NCBI GenBank assembly: GCA_965240325.2
Contig: OZ251242.1
Coordinates: 434,001 to 498,000, forward strand
Origin: Rebecca billardiae RCC1528
Lineage: Eukaryota > Haptophyta
DNA: 64,000 nucleotides
Direction of reading: 5' to 3'
The notes beneath the pieces were generated by a model. The model worked only from the letters and a program-made list of their open reading frames with translations. It was not told where the DNA came from and searched no databases. A program made the translations under genes and the position numbers. Positions 48,358-59,542 of the stretch are shown in pieces. Each line of letters starts with the position of its first letter. Position 1 is the first letter of the stretch.

Positions 48358-51300
48358 TCAGTCTGAGTCGCCGACCGACGCCCGCGAGAACGCTGCACTC
48401 GACGTGCGATCCCTCTTCATCGCCGAGGACCTCCTGTTATTGCCGCCGTCGTCGTTGGACACTGCGCTCGACGTGCGATCCCTCCTCATCGCCGAGGACC
48501 TCCTGTTGCCGCCGTCGTCGTTGGACACCGACGACGAGCTCCGGCCGCGGCGCAGCCGGCCGCTGACGCGAGCCTCGCCCTGCCCGTCGCGCGGGTCGTC
48601 GTCCTCCTCCTCGTCGCGCGCCGCCGCCTTGGCCGCCGCCGCCGCCGCCGCCTCCGCGCTCAGCCTGCGCTCGACGTCGCTCGCCGTGGCACCGCTCGGC
48701 TTGCGGAAGGTGACCTCGTACAGCCGCTCGACCACGCGCGCGCCCTCGTCGTGCTCGCGCAGCAGCTCGCTCAGCTGCGGGGGGGGCGCGGCGAGGCGGA
48801 GGAGGAGGGGGCGTGAGGAGGAGGAGGGGGGGGGGGGCGGCGAGCGCGCGAGGCGCGCGGCGGCGGACGCGATCGGCATCAGCCCAACTCGAGAGGCCAG
48901 CGAGGGGGGGCGCGCGATCGGCGCGCGCGCGCGCGAGGGCTCGAGGGTACGCACCCGCTTCTGCACCGCCGCCACCTCCTTCGCGGCGAACTCGGCCGCG
49001 TCCTCCGCCCACGCGCCCAGCGCGGGCTGCACGACGCGCACGGCGTGCGCGTGCCAGCCATAGTGCGCGCGCGCGTACTCCCATAGCGCGGGCCACAGCC
49101 CGGGGCGCTCGTCGGCGAGGACGGCGCCGCGCTCGCGCTCGAGCCGGAGCGCGTCGTCGACCACCGCGCGGAGCGCGCCCACCGCGCTCGCCTCCGTCGC
49201 CACCCACGCCTCCGCGCCGCGTATCTTCTTGAGCAGGCCGTCGCGCGCGCCGATCGCCGCGGCCGCGCGCTGCAGCCGCGTGCTCTCGACGTCGAGCGCC
49301 GCGGCGGCGAGCTGCTCGTCGGAGGCGTGCGCGGCGCCCGAGCCGCGGCGCGCGCCGCGCGCCGCGAGCAGCGTCTGCAGCACCGGCGCGTCCGCCGCCT
49401 CCTCGCGCGCCGCGTCGTCGAGCGGCGTGTGCCCGAAGCGGTCCTCGGCGTTGAGGTCGACGCCGGGGACGGCGATTAAAAAGTGGCACGCGCTCACGTG
49501 CAGGCACGAGGTCGCGAGGTGGAGCGCGGTGCGCCCGTTGGGGTCGGCGGCGTTGACGGCGCAGCGCACGCGGATCAGCCGGCCGAGCTGCGCGACGTCG
49601 TCCGCCGCCGCCGCGGCGCACAGCTGCCGCGCCGCGTCGAAGCGGCCGAGCCGGCCGCCGCGCGCAAGCAGCAGCGCGGCGGTGCCGTCCTGCGCCGCTC
49701 CGAGCGCGTCCTGCAGCGGCGTCGCGCCCGCGCGGTCGGCGGCGTTCGCGTCGGCCTTGTGCTCGAGGAGCAGCCGGACGGCGGGCTCGCGCCCCGCCGC
49801 GGCGGCGAGGTGCAGCGCCGTGCGCTGCTCCGCGTTGGGCGCGTTCACGTCGCCGCCGTACCGCGCGAGCCGGCGGAGCGTGCGCAGCCCGTCGGGCGCG
49901 GCCGCGGCGGCGCACAGCGCCTCCGCCTGCGATCGCGAGCCGTGCGCGCCGCCGTGCCGCGCGAGCAGCTTGGCGGCGGCGCCGTGCTCGGACGCGAGCG
50001 CGTCGGCGAGCGGCGTCGCACCGCGCGCGTCCTGCGCGTTCACGCTCGCCTTCGCCGCGAGCAGCAGCTCGATCACGCGCGCGCTGCCGCCGCTCGCGGC
50101 AAGATGCAGCGCGGTGCGGCCATCAAAGTCGGCGTAGTCGACGTCGGCCTGCGACTGGTGAAGCAGCCGCGCGACCTTCTCGAGCTCGCCCTTGGCGCAC
50201 GCGGAGCAGAGCCGCGCGTGGTACAGCTCGCGCCGCTTGCGCTTCGCCACCGTCACCACGTTCTGCACCGAGCGCATGTCCACGCTGCGGATCGTCTCGA
50301 CCTGCGAGCGCGCGTCGGTCTCGCGTGAGACAGCGCTGGAGAGTCCGTCGGAGCGCGCCGAGCGGCCCGCGCTGCTCCCGGCATAGTCGGACGGCGCGTC
50401 GGAGCGCGCGCCCGAGCGGCCCGACATGCCCGAGCGCGCCGAGCGCGCGGTCGCGACGCCGTCGTACTGCCGCACCGCGTTGTCCATCAGCGCGTCCTCC
50501 TGCGAGGGGAAGAGCTTGAGCAACTCGCGGTAACGCTCGCGCGTGAGTGAGAACACGAGTGCGTGCGAGCCTTTGCCCACGCGCGCGCTCGAGATGTACC
50601 GGATGCCGAAGACGAACTGCACGTCGCCGACCGTCTCGCCCGGCCCGATCGTCTCGTACGCGTCCGCCGCGTCGTTGAGCGCGCCGCCCTCCTCCTCCGC
50701 GCCACCGTACGCCTCGACGGTGCCGTGCGCAACGAAGAGCAGCTCCTTGCACGCCTCGGCCACGCGGAAGATGACCGTCTCCGCCTCGATCTCGCGCTCG
50801 CGCAGCATGGAGGAGAGGCGGTTGAGGAAGCCGTCGGAGCAGCCGCGGAGGAGCGGCGCGCCGCCGACGAGCGCGCGGTTCGTGTGCGCCGCCACCTCCA
50901 TCTGCAGCCCGCTCGGCAGCCCCGCGTAGATCTCTTCGTTGGTCACGTTTGAGAGGGAGGCGGACTGAAGTCGCTTGATGAAGAACTTGCGCAGCCGCAC
51001 CTTGAGCTCGGCGGGCACGTCGATGTGCCGGATGTACGAGTCGGCGAGCTCGAGCCGCGCGCGCTTGCCCACGAGCTCGTCGTCCAGCTTCATCACCACG
51101 CCCGAGATGCCGCCCACCGTCCACGCGTACACCGTCATGTTGAGCGCCATCATCACCAGGTAGAAAATGAACTCGCCGTAGTTGGTCGGCAGCTGCGCGG
51201 TGCCGAGCGTGGTGATCATCGACACGACGAAGAAGAAGGAGACGATGTAGTGGTCAAACATCTCCGCCTCGGGCGAGGTGTAGTGCACCTCGTGCCCGCC

Positions 51301-54300
51301 GACCGCCTTGTTCTGCAGGCCGGCGTGGCGGCGCGCGCGGCGCGGTGAGCGGCGCGCGGCGGTACGCGGTACGCGACGCGGTACGCGGTACGCGGCGCGC
51401 GCACCTGCACGAGGTAGTCGTCGGCCCACGTGCGCTGCGTGAGCGTGTGCGCGAGCTCCGAGTAGCCCAGCACGTTCCACACGCAGCTGCACACGTGTAT
51501 CGTCAGCAGCAGCCCCGAGATGAACTTGAGCAGCCCGGCGCGCAGGTCGTCGTCGCTGCGCGCCGCGTCCCACGCGCGATACGCCTTCCATGCGTGCCGG
51601 CAGTACACGAGGCGGAGGAGGCGCAGCCCGACGACGACGGCGTGGTCGGCGCGCAGCGCGAGCGCGAGCATGTCGAGCGGCCACGACGCGAGCGCGTCCA
51701 GCGCAAAGTCGGTGTACAGGTACCGCCGCCGCACCTCGGCCGGGTCGAAGACCTCGCGCGAGTTCTCGTTGACGTGCGTGACGTGAAGCATGAGCAGCAC
51801 GCGCAGCACGTATGCCACGTCGAAGGCGAGGTTGATGTCGGTGAGCCAGTGCATCCGCGCGGTGTGCTCGAGGAACGAGAGCTGCAGCGGGATCACCGCA
51901 AAGTCGAACCCCACCTGGAAGAGGAACCAGCGGTGGCACGCGCCGTACAGCGCGGAGTGGAGCGAAACGACGTACCAAGGCTTCTCGCCCGCGATGTAGT
52001 CGCGCGCGCCGCCGCGCAGCCCGAGCGCTGCGAGCACGCCGCCCGGCGCGCCGAGCTCGGCCGCGCCGTCGGCGAACGCGCCGCCCGCGCCCGCGCGCCC
52101 GCCCTTGCGCCGGCGCAGCTCCGCCGCCGCCTCGCGCAGCGTGTTGGCCAGCCCCTGCCACGTCAAAAAGTCGTCCACCTCCTTGAGCATCGACGCGGCG
52201 GCGGCGGCGGCGGCGGCGGCCTCGGCGCTCGCGCCGCCGCCGGCGGCGGCGGCGCCGCCGGCGCCGCCGCCCGGCGCGCCGAGCGCGGCCGCGCCGCCGA
52301 GGAGGCCGGCGCCGCCGTCGGGCGCCGGGTCGACGGACACGCCGAGGTGCGCCGCCGCCCACGCGCGCACGTGCGCCGCGCGCGTGCCCGGCGGCAGCAC
52401 GACGACCGTCTCGATGAGCGCGAGCAGCTCGGCGGCGTGCACCTCCGCCGAGCCGTCCAGCCGCCGCTTGCCGATGCGCTGCACGATCGCGTCGGCGATC
52501 GCGTCGTACGCCGCCGTCGAGTTGAGCGCCGACTGCACCGCCTCGGCGTGCCGCGCGGCGCCCGCGGCCGCGCGCACGTGCTCCGCGCCGGCGTCAACGT
52601 CCGCGTCCGCGTCGGCGCGCGCGGCCGAGCCCGCGGCGCGCGCGCCCGCGCCCGGGCTGCCGCCGCGCGGCAACCCGCCGAGGGCCAGCCGGAGCTCAGG
52701 GACCGCGGCGGGCGCGCCCGCGCGCGACGAGCCGTCCTCGCCCGCGGCGGCGCCCTCAGCGCCCTCGCCCGAGCCGCCGCCGCCGTCGTCGTCCGCCTCC
52801 TCGGACGAGAGCAGGATCCACGAGGTGACGCCGACGACGAACTGGACCTCGGTCATCTGCTTGAGGCCGCGGCGGCGCGGCGGCGCGGCCGCCGAGCCGT
52901 CGGCCCACGCGTCGCGGCCGTGCTGCGCGCGCGCGCCGCCGCCGGGCGAGGCGGGCGGCGAGGACGAGGCGGGCGAGGAGACGCCGCCGGCCGCGCCCGC
53001 GGGCGCGTCCGTGCTCGGCGGCGGCGGCGCGGGCGCGACCGCGCCGTCCATCGCGGGCGGCATCGCCGGCGCGGGCGGCCCGGCCCCGGCCGCGCCCTCC
53101 TCCTCGAAGCCGCCGCGCCGCGCAGGGGACGACGGCGGCTCTCCGAACGGCGCCGCGCGCTCGTCGTGCGGCGCGGCGCGCTCGTCGTCGGGCGGCGGCG
53201 CGCTCGGGGCGAACGCGCGCGACGCCTCGAGCAGGTGCGAGACGAGGGAGCGGATCTCGGCCGAGTCCATCTCGCCGAGCGAGCCTGCGCGCGGAGCGGC
53301 GCGACCGCGCGCGGGCGGGGAGGGCGCGGGTCGGGGCGTGCCCTGATGAGCGCCTCTCTCGCGCGCTGTCTCGCGCGCGCGCGAGTGGCGCGCACCCTGC
53401 AGCTCGCGCACGTCGCGCAGGCGGACGGTGCCGCACTGCTTGCGGTCGAAGACGCGGAAGAGCGAGGTGATGACGGAGAGCGCGTCCTCCAGCGCCTCGG
53501 AGAGCGGCGTGCTGCGGGGCGTCGCCGTCGAGCGCGCCGTGCCGCCGCCGCCGCCGCCGCCGCCGCCGTCCGCGCAAACGGCCGGCGCGGGCGCGGGGCG
53601 CGCCGACGCGAGCGGCGACGACGGCGCGGACGGCGAGTGCGGAGGGCTGTCGCCGGGCGCGGAGTGCTGCCTGTGCGGCATCGGCGGCCCGTGCGCGCAC
53701 GCGGGCAGGCTCAGCTGCTTGTGCGGCATCGGCGGCCCCGCGGCCGCCAAAAGCGCCCGCCGACGGATCGAGTCGCCGCCGCCGGCGGCGCCGCCGAGCG
53801 TCTGCCGCAGCGGGTGGCCGCGCGTCGCGCGCCCGGCGGCGCTGGTGCTGTCGTCGTCAGAGCCGGACGCGCCGCTGACGCCGCGCGCCGAGCGGCGCGC
53901 GAAGCCCAGCATCGACGCGCGCCGCGCCTTGCGGCTGCTGTCGTCGGCCGCGCCGCCGCCCTGCAGCACCGTCGGTGCAGTCTGCCGCAGCGGGTGCGCG
54001 CGGCCGCGCGCGCCGCCGGCGACACTGTCCTCGTCGGAGCCGTCCGCGAGCGGGTTGCTGCCGCTGCGGTGGCGCGCGTCGCCGGGCTGCGCCTTCTTGA
54101 GCGTCTGCGAGGTGCGCAGCCCGCGCGTCACGCGCTGGATCGCCGACGCCGGCGACGAGCGGCCGCTGTCCTGCGCCGAATCGAGCGCGCCGCCGCTCGC
54201 CGAGCGCGGCCGCGCGCCGCGCGCCGCGTGCCGCGCGCTCAGGATCGACAGCAGGCGCCTCGAGCAGAAGAGCACGACGTGGCCGAGGTCAGAGAGGAAG

Positions 54301-57300
54301 ACCGGCTCGAGCTCGCCGTCGTCCGAGTCGGCCGCCTCGCTCACTCGCCGCTGCGCGCGCCCGCCCTCCAGCGCGAACGCCGACAGGTCCTGCGAGCCCG
54401 CGCGGCGCGAGCGCGCCTCGTCGACCGCGTGCGCGTGCCGCGAGAGCTGCAGCAGCGAGACGCCCGAGCCGCGGTGCGGGATCGCGGCGCGGACGGAGCC
54501 GACGCGCTTGAAGCTGCCCTTCCCGCCGCCGGGGCTGCGCAGCGCGCCGTCCTCCGCCACGTGCACGCCGAGCTCCATCATCGGCGGCGGGACGGCGCGC
54601 GCCGGGTGTGCCGCCGCCGCGGCCGCCGCCGAGCCGCGCGCCGCCGCCGCCGCCGCCGCGGCCGCCGCCGAGCGCCGCTCCATCTCGTCCGCCTCGGCGA
54701 GCTCGGGCAGCGCGGACGCGGGCTCGCTCGCGGGCGCGCCCGCGCCGAGCAGGCTGTGCAGCTCGGCGTACACCTCGCGCAGCACCTCCTCCGCCTCCTC
54801 CACCGTCAGCTGCAGCTCGCCAACGAGCACGGCGCCGAGCGCGCCGTGTTCCTCGAACCGACGCACGGCGCCGGGCAGGTGCGCGCGCGCGCTCGGCGAG
54901 AGGCGCGCGCCGAACGCGGCGCGGAGCATGCGCAGCCCGGCCTCGGCCTTGGGCAGCTGCAGCACCAGCTTGATGAAGCGCGCGCGGTCGGCCGTGCCGC
55001 CGTCCGCCCTGGCGGGCGGCGCGTCCCGGCGGCCGAGCCACGGCGCCGCGGCGGCGGCGGCGGCGGCGGCGGCGGCGTCCGAGCCGTCGGAGGAGCACGA
55101 CTCGGCGTCGGACGGGTCCGAGTCAGTGTCCGCGTCCTCGCCGTCCTCCACGCCGTACTCGCTGATCCAGATGTCCGCGTGCCACGCCAGCGTGCGGAAG
55201 AGCGCGCGCTGGTGACGCGTGAGCTCGGCCATTCGGCGCGCGAGCTTGGCGAGCGACGTCTCGACCGCGTGCGACTTGCGCAGCAGGCCGTCGTGGTCGG
55301 CCTTGCGCGTGCGCGCGCGCTCGTTGATCTTGCGGTTGAGCGCGTACATGTCGACCGACTCCGCCCGCGCCGCGCGCAGCAGCGCCTCGCACTCCGCGTA
55401 CGTGCGCGCGCCGTCGCCCGCGCCGCGCGCGAGCTCCGCCGCGGGCGGCAGCCGCGCGCCGCAGTGCAGCGCGAGCACGGACGCAATCTCGGCGTGGCGG
55501 CCGAGCGCGTCCATGAGCGGCGGCCGGCCCCAGCGGTCGGCGAGGTTGACGTCGGCCATCGCGGCGACGAGCAGGTACGCGCTCGAGATCGAGCCCGCCT
55601 GCACCGCCGCGTGCAGCGCCGTGCGCTTGTCCACGTCGGCGTCGTCGACCGGGGCGCCCATGTCTAGCAGGAAGCGCAGCTTGTCCGCGTCGCCCGCGGC
55701 CGCGGCGGCGCGCAGCCGCGCGCCCATCGCGGCCTCGTCGAGGCGGGGCGAGCTGCGCGCGATCTGGCGCGCGACGAGCACGTGCTCGTGCTCGATCGCC
55801 TCGTCGAGCGGCGCGCGCCCCCACCGGTCCTCCGCGTTCACGTCCGCGAGGTTGGCGAGCAAGTACTCGACGATGCGCGTCGAGCCGTCGGCCGCGGCGA
55901 CGTGCAGCGCGGTGCGCAGGTCGTAGTTGGCGGCGTTGATGTCGACGCCGTGCGCGACGAGCATCGCCATGTGCGCGAGGTCGCCCTTCGTCGCCGCCGC
56001 GAGCATCCGCTCCGCCGGCCGCTCGAGCTGCAGCACCGAGCCCGCCTTCGCGAGCTCGTCCGCCACGGCCGGGTGGCGCGTCTCGACGGCGTTTTGGATT
56101 GGCGTCGCGCCGAACCGGTCGCGCGCCGACGCGTCCGCGCCGAGCTCGCACAGCAGCCGGACGACGGCGAGGTTGCCCTGGATCGCGGCGAGGTGGAGCG
56201 TGGTGCGCTGGTCGTACGTGCCCACGCCCAGGTCGAAGCCGCGCGCCACGAGCGAGCGCACCGTCTCCGTGTCGCCCTGCCACACCGCAAGCTGCATCTG
56301 CGCGAGCTGCTCCTCGTTTTTTTCGACGATCGCGACGCGGATCGTCTCGCGGAGCGCCTCGTGCTCTTTCGCCTCGTCCTCCGAGAGCGCGTTGAGGTCG
56401 ACGCCCACCGCGCCGCCCGCGAGCTGCGCGCCCGAGCGGTCGAGCCCGTACCGCTTCAGCAGGTTCGTCAGGATGTGCTCCGCGTGCTCCGGGTACGAGC
56501 CGATCAGCTCCTCGTACGGCGCGGCGCCGAGCACGGCGAGCGTCACCTCGCCGTCGGGCGTCGCCGCGACCGTGTACGGCTGCGGCACGCCGGCGACGAA
56601 GGCGACCTCGCCGACGATCTGGCCCGGGCCGAGGTCGGAGCGCACGGTCGAGATGTGCACGTCGCCCTTCTTCACGTGCAGCGCGCCGCCCAGGCACCAC
56701 GGCAGCTCGGTGCTGCCGTCGCCGCGCTTGAAGAGGATCTCGCGCGGCATCATGTACCGCACGCGCAGCGAGAGCGCCAGCTGGTTGAGGAACTGCGGCG
56801 TGCAGCCGAAGAAGAGCGGCGTGGCGCCGAGCTCGCACGCGTACTGCTCGACGGCGACCTCGGTCTTGAGCGAGAGCGGGATCTGCGCGAAGATCCGCTC
56901 CGTCGCCGCCGCGCTCTTGCTCCGCTGGAACTCGTAGTGCGAGCGGATGCGCGCGCCGAGGTGCGGCGGCAGCTTGCGCTCCGTCACGTAGTCGTCGACC
57001 GCCTTGAGCAGCTGGTTGGCGTACACGGTGGACTCGTCGGTGCGCACGAGGTAGTGGAAGAGCGTGCCGAGCACGAACGCGTAGAACACGATCTGCACGA
57101 GCGCCACCACGATCGCGAAGATGATCTCCGACTGCACGGTGATCACGAGCGTGCCGTACCCGAGCGCTGCGGCGGGCGGCGGGCGGGGCGCGCGCGCGCG
57201 CGCGCGCGGGCGGCGGTGGCGAGGCGCGGCGGCGGTGGGCACGGAGGCGAGGCGGTGCGGCGCGGCGCGCCGGCGCCGCCGCCGCCGACGGCGCGCGGGA

Positions 57301-58264
57301 CCGGCCGCCGCGCACCCGTCATCCCCGCCCACGCCATGTACAGCCCCATCAAGTAGTTGTGCCAGCCGGTCGCGAGCGGAGAGCGCAGCTCGAGCTCGGG
57401 GTTGCCCGTGAGCAGCGCAAACTGCGCGTTCCAGTGCGGCAGCTCGAGCGGCTCGGCCGCCCACTTCTCGCCCAGCGCCCACCACACGCACGCCGCCCAG
57501 TGCGGCACGGAGACGAGCACGAGCGCGAACTTGTACACCGCGAGGAACGAGACGTTCGTGCTGAGGTCGTTGTTGATCTGCTCGACATAGTTGATGAGCT
57601 CGCGCACGCGCAGGATGCGGAAGCCCTGGAGCAGCTGGAAGAGCACCACCGCGTCGTGCAGCAGCGCGAGCGCGCGGCCCATGTGCAGCGCGGCGATGAT
57701 CACCAGGTCGCGGAACGCGTGCGCGATCGTGTACGGGATCACCTGCGGCTTGCCCGCCGGCGCCTCGGCCTCCGACTTGGCGCGGCCCGCGCCCTCGCGC
57801 CGCGCCTGCACGAGCGAGCCGATCACCCAGCCGAGCTCGAACAGGTCGGTGAGCACGTCGAGCGCGATGATCGCCGGCTCCGCCAGCGTGATGCGCGGCA
57901 GCGCCAGCCGCAACGGGATCGCGAGGTTCTCGTACGTGAGCACGGGCAGCCGCGCAATCTTGGCGTACTTCTTCAGCCGCTCGGAGCGCTCGCGCGCGGC
58001 GATCTCGGCCTCGAGCCGGCGGCGCGCCTCCTGCGCGGCTGCGTCGTTGCCCACGAGCACCGTGCGCCACTTGACGCGCGCCGCCTTGCCGTGGCCGTGG
58101 TGGCCGTGGTGCCGCGCGCCGCCGCCGCCCGTCCGCAGAATCCCCCGCCGCGCGTGCGCCGGCTTCGCCGCCGCGCCGGGCTCCGCCGCGCCGGGCTCGC
58201 CCTCCGCGGGCACGACCTGCTCGGCGCCGAGCCCGAGCTTGCGCCCCCAGCCGCCGAGCGGCAT
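48358..58264 (-). CDS. Giant tandem channel: two modules of membrane domain, CNB domain and ankyrin repeats
   Basis: Four exons on the minus strand: 58264-57316, 57166-53396, 53284-51405 and 51312-48358. Junctions are phases 1, 1 and 0, each with a GTGCGC donor and CAG acceptor. Total 3,184 residues. Module 1: hydrophobic helices (about 95-370), filter region MTALGYGTL (about 315-323), CNB domain (about 428-530), ankyrin repeats (about 620-890; RTTLHLAAIQGNLAVVRLL and others). An 1,100-residue low-complexity linker follows, with a degenerate EF-hand-like FRVFDRKQCGTVRLRDV near 1555. Module 2: helices from about 2005, S4-like VVVGLRLLRLVYCRHAWK, pore TTLGTAQLP (about 2236), CNB domain (about 2344-2468), ankyrin repeats (about 2569-2838; FDGRTALHLAASGGSARVIELLL and others), then a tail with repeated RRSSAM(R/K)RDRTSSA. 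Each module follows the plant AKT-type potassium channel order. The frame runs without a stop from one module into the next. Plasma-membrane ion channel by family; ion and ligand unknown. Confidence 0.8.
51346..51392. repeat. GCGGTAC short repeats within an intron
   Basis: Several copies of a GCGGTAC(G) unit in the third intron (51404-51313) of the giant channel gene. Confidence 0.8.
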
Positions 58265-58686
58265 CGTCTGGCGAGTGCGCGCGGTGTTGACGCGTGCAGC
58301 GCGGCTTGGCGTCCGCGCGTGGCCGGCCGGGTCACAGCCACTGTTCGTGCGACGGAATGACGAGGTTGGGCTCGGGTCGAAGCGGTCACAACGATGGTAT
58401 CGTCAAAGAACTCCGCGCTATGGGGATATATATGATCTGCTCCTATTGTAGTCAGCCGGGGGAGTAGGCGCTGCTTAAAAAGCGCGCTGGCTCTCGGTCG
58501 TGATTGGAGGAGCTAGCCACCTAGCCGGTGCATGTAACGAAATCCCTTTATTATCGTGAAGGATCTCCACCGTGCAGAGATGTCCAAGGCGGACTTCATT
58601 AGCCCAAGACCGCCCAGTCGCTGGCGTACCTGGTTGAGTACGTTAATGAATAAAGCCAGTTGGGTACGCCTTGTCGTACTGGCGCC
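58265..58686. promoter_or_regulatory. Shared promoter region with TATA-like run
   Basis: 422 bases between the divergent channel gene (start 58264, minus) and the membrane protein gene (start 58687, plus). GATATATATGATC at about 58424-58436 is a possible TATA-like element. No other motif identified. Confidence 0.35.
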
Positions 58687-59507
58687 ATGGGCGTCAGCCC
58701 GACCGCCGACGGGCCGGGCGGAGGCTCGCGCTCCGCCGCGGAGATCACCGTCGCGTGCATTCGCATCGCCTCGTCGCTCGCGTCCGGCAACTTCTCGGTC
58801 GGCTGGTTCCTCTCGACCGCGTACACGGTCATCTTCCTCTTCCGGCTCGGCTTCCCGCGCGTGCTCGTCGACACGCTCACGATGAAGGTGCACATCCCGT
58901 TCGCGACGCTCTTCGTGCTCTGCTGCGCGTGGAACATGTACCACACGCCCAACCAGGGCAGGCTCTACCGCCGGCTGCACATTATCGTCGGCTGGGTCGC
59001 GATGGTGACGGGCGCGTGCCACGTCCTCTCGGGCGTGGCGTACTTCTTGCAGGGCTCGAGCAAGCTGCCGCTCAGCATGGCGACGCTCATGTGCACGATC
59101 GCGATGATGCAGCTGTGCCTGCAGGCGCTCGGCCTCTAGTGCGTCCGCCGAGCGCGCGCGCGCCCGGCCCGCCGTACGCCCGCTGCCCGCTGCCCGCCTG
59201 CTCGCCGCGTGGCCGCCGCGCCGGCGCGGTCGCGCCTCACTCGAGCGTGGCGCGCCGCCGCGCGCCCGCTGCCCCCGCCCACCCCCGCGGCTCGCGTCCC
59301 CACCCGTCGCCGCCGCCAGCTACATCCGTGTGAACACGTGGGTGCACATGCACATGTCCATGTGCGCCGCCCGCCGCTCGCGCCCCGCGCCTGCTCAGCT
59401 CGCGCGGAGGCATGATGCGCCCTCGCGGCAGCGCGTGTGCGGCGCGGCGTCCGCCTGCCGCTCACGGCGCTCCGGCGCTCGGCGTTCGCGCGCGCTGCCT
59501 TGTCCGC

Positions 59508-59542
<35 letters not shown>

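Noticed and set aside
51345-55667. Plus-strand frame of 1,440 codons opposite the tandem channel linker
   Set aside because: Shadow of the minus-strand gene. Composition Arg/Ala/Val without domains, while the minus strand continues between known domains.
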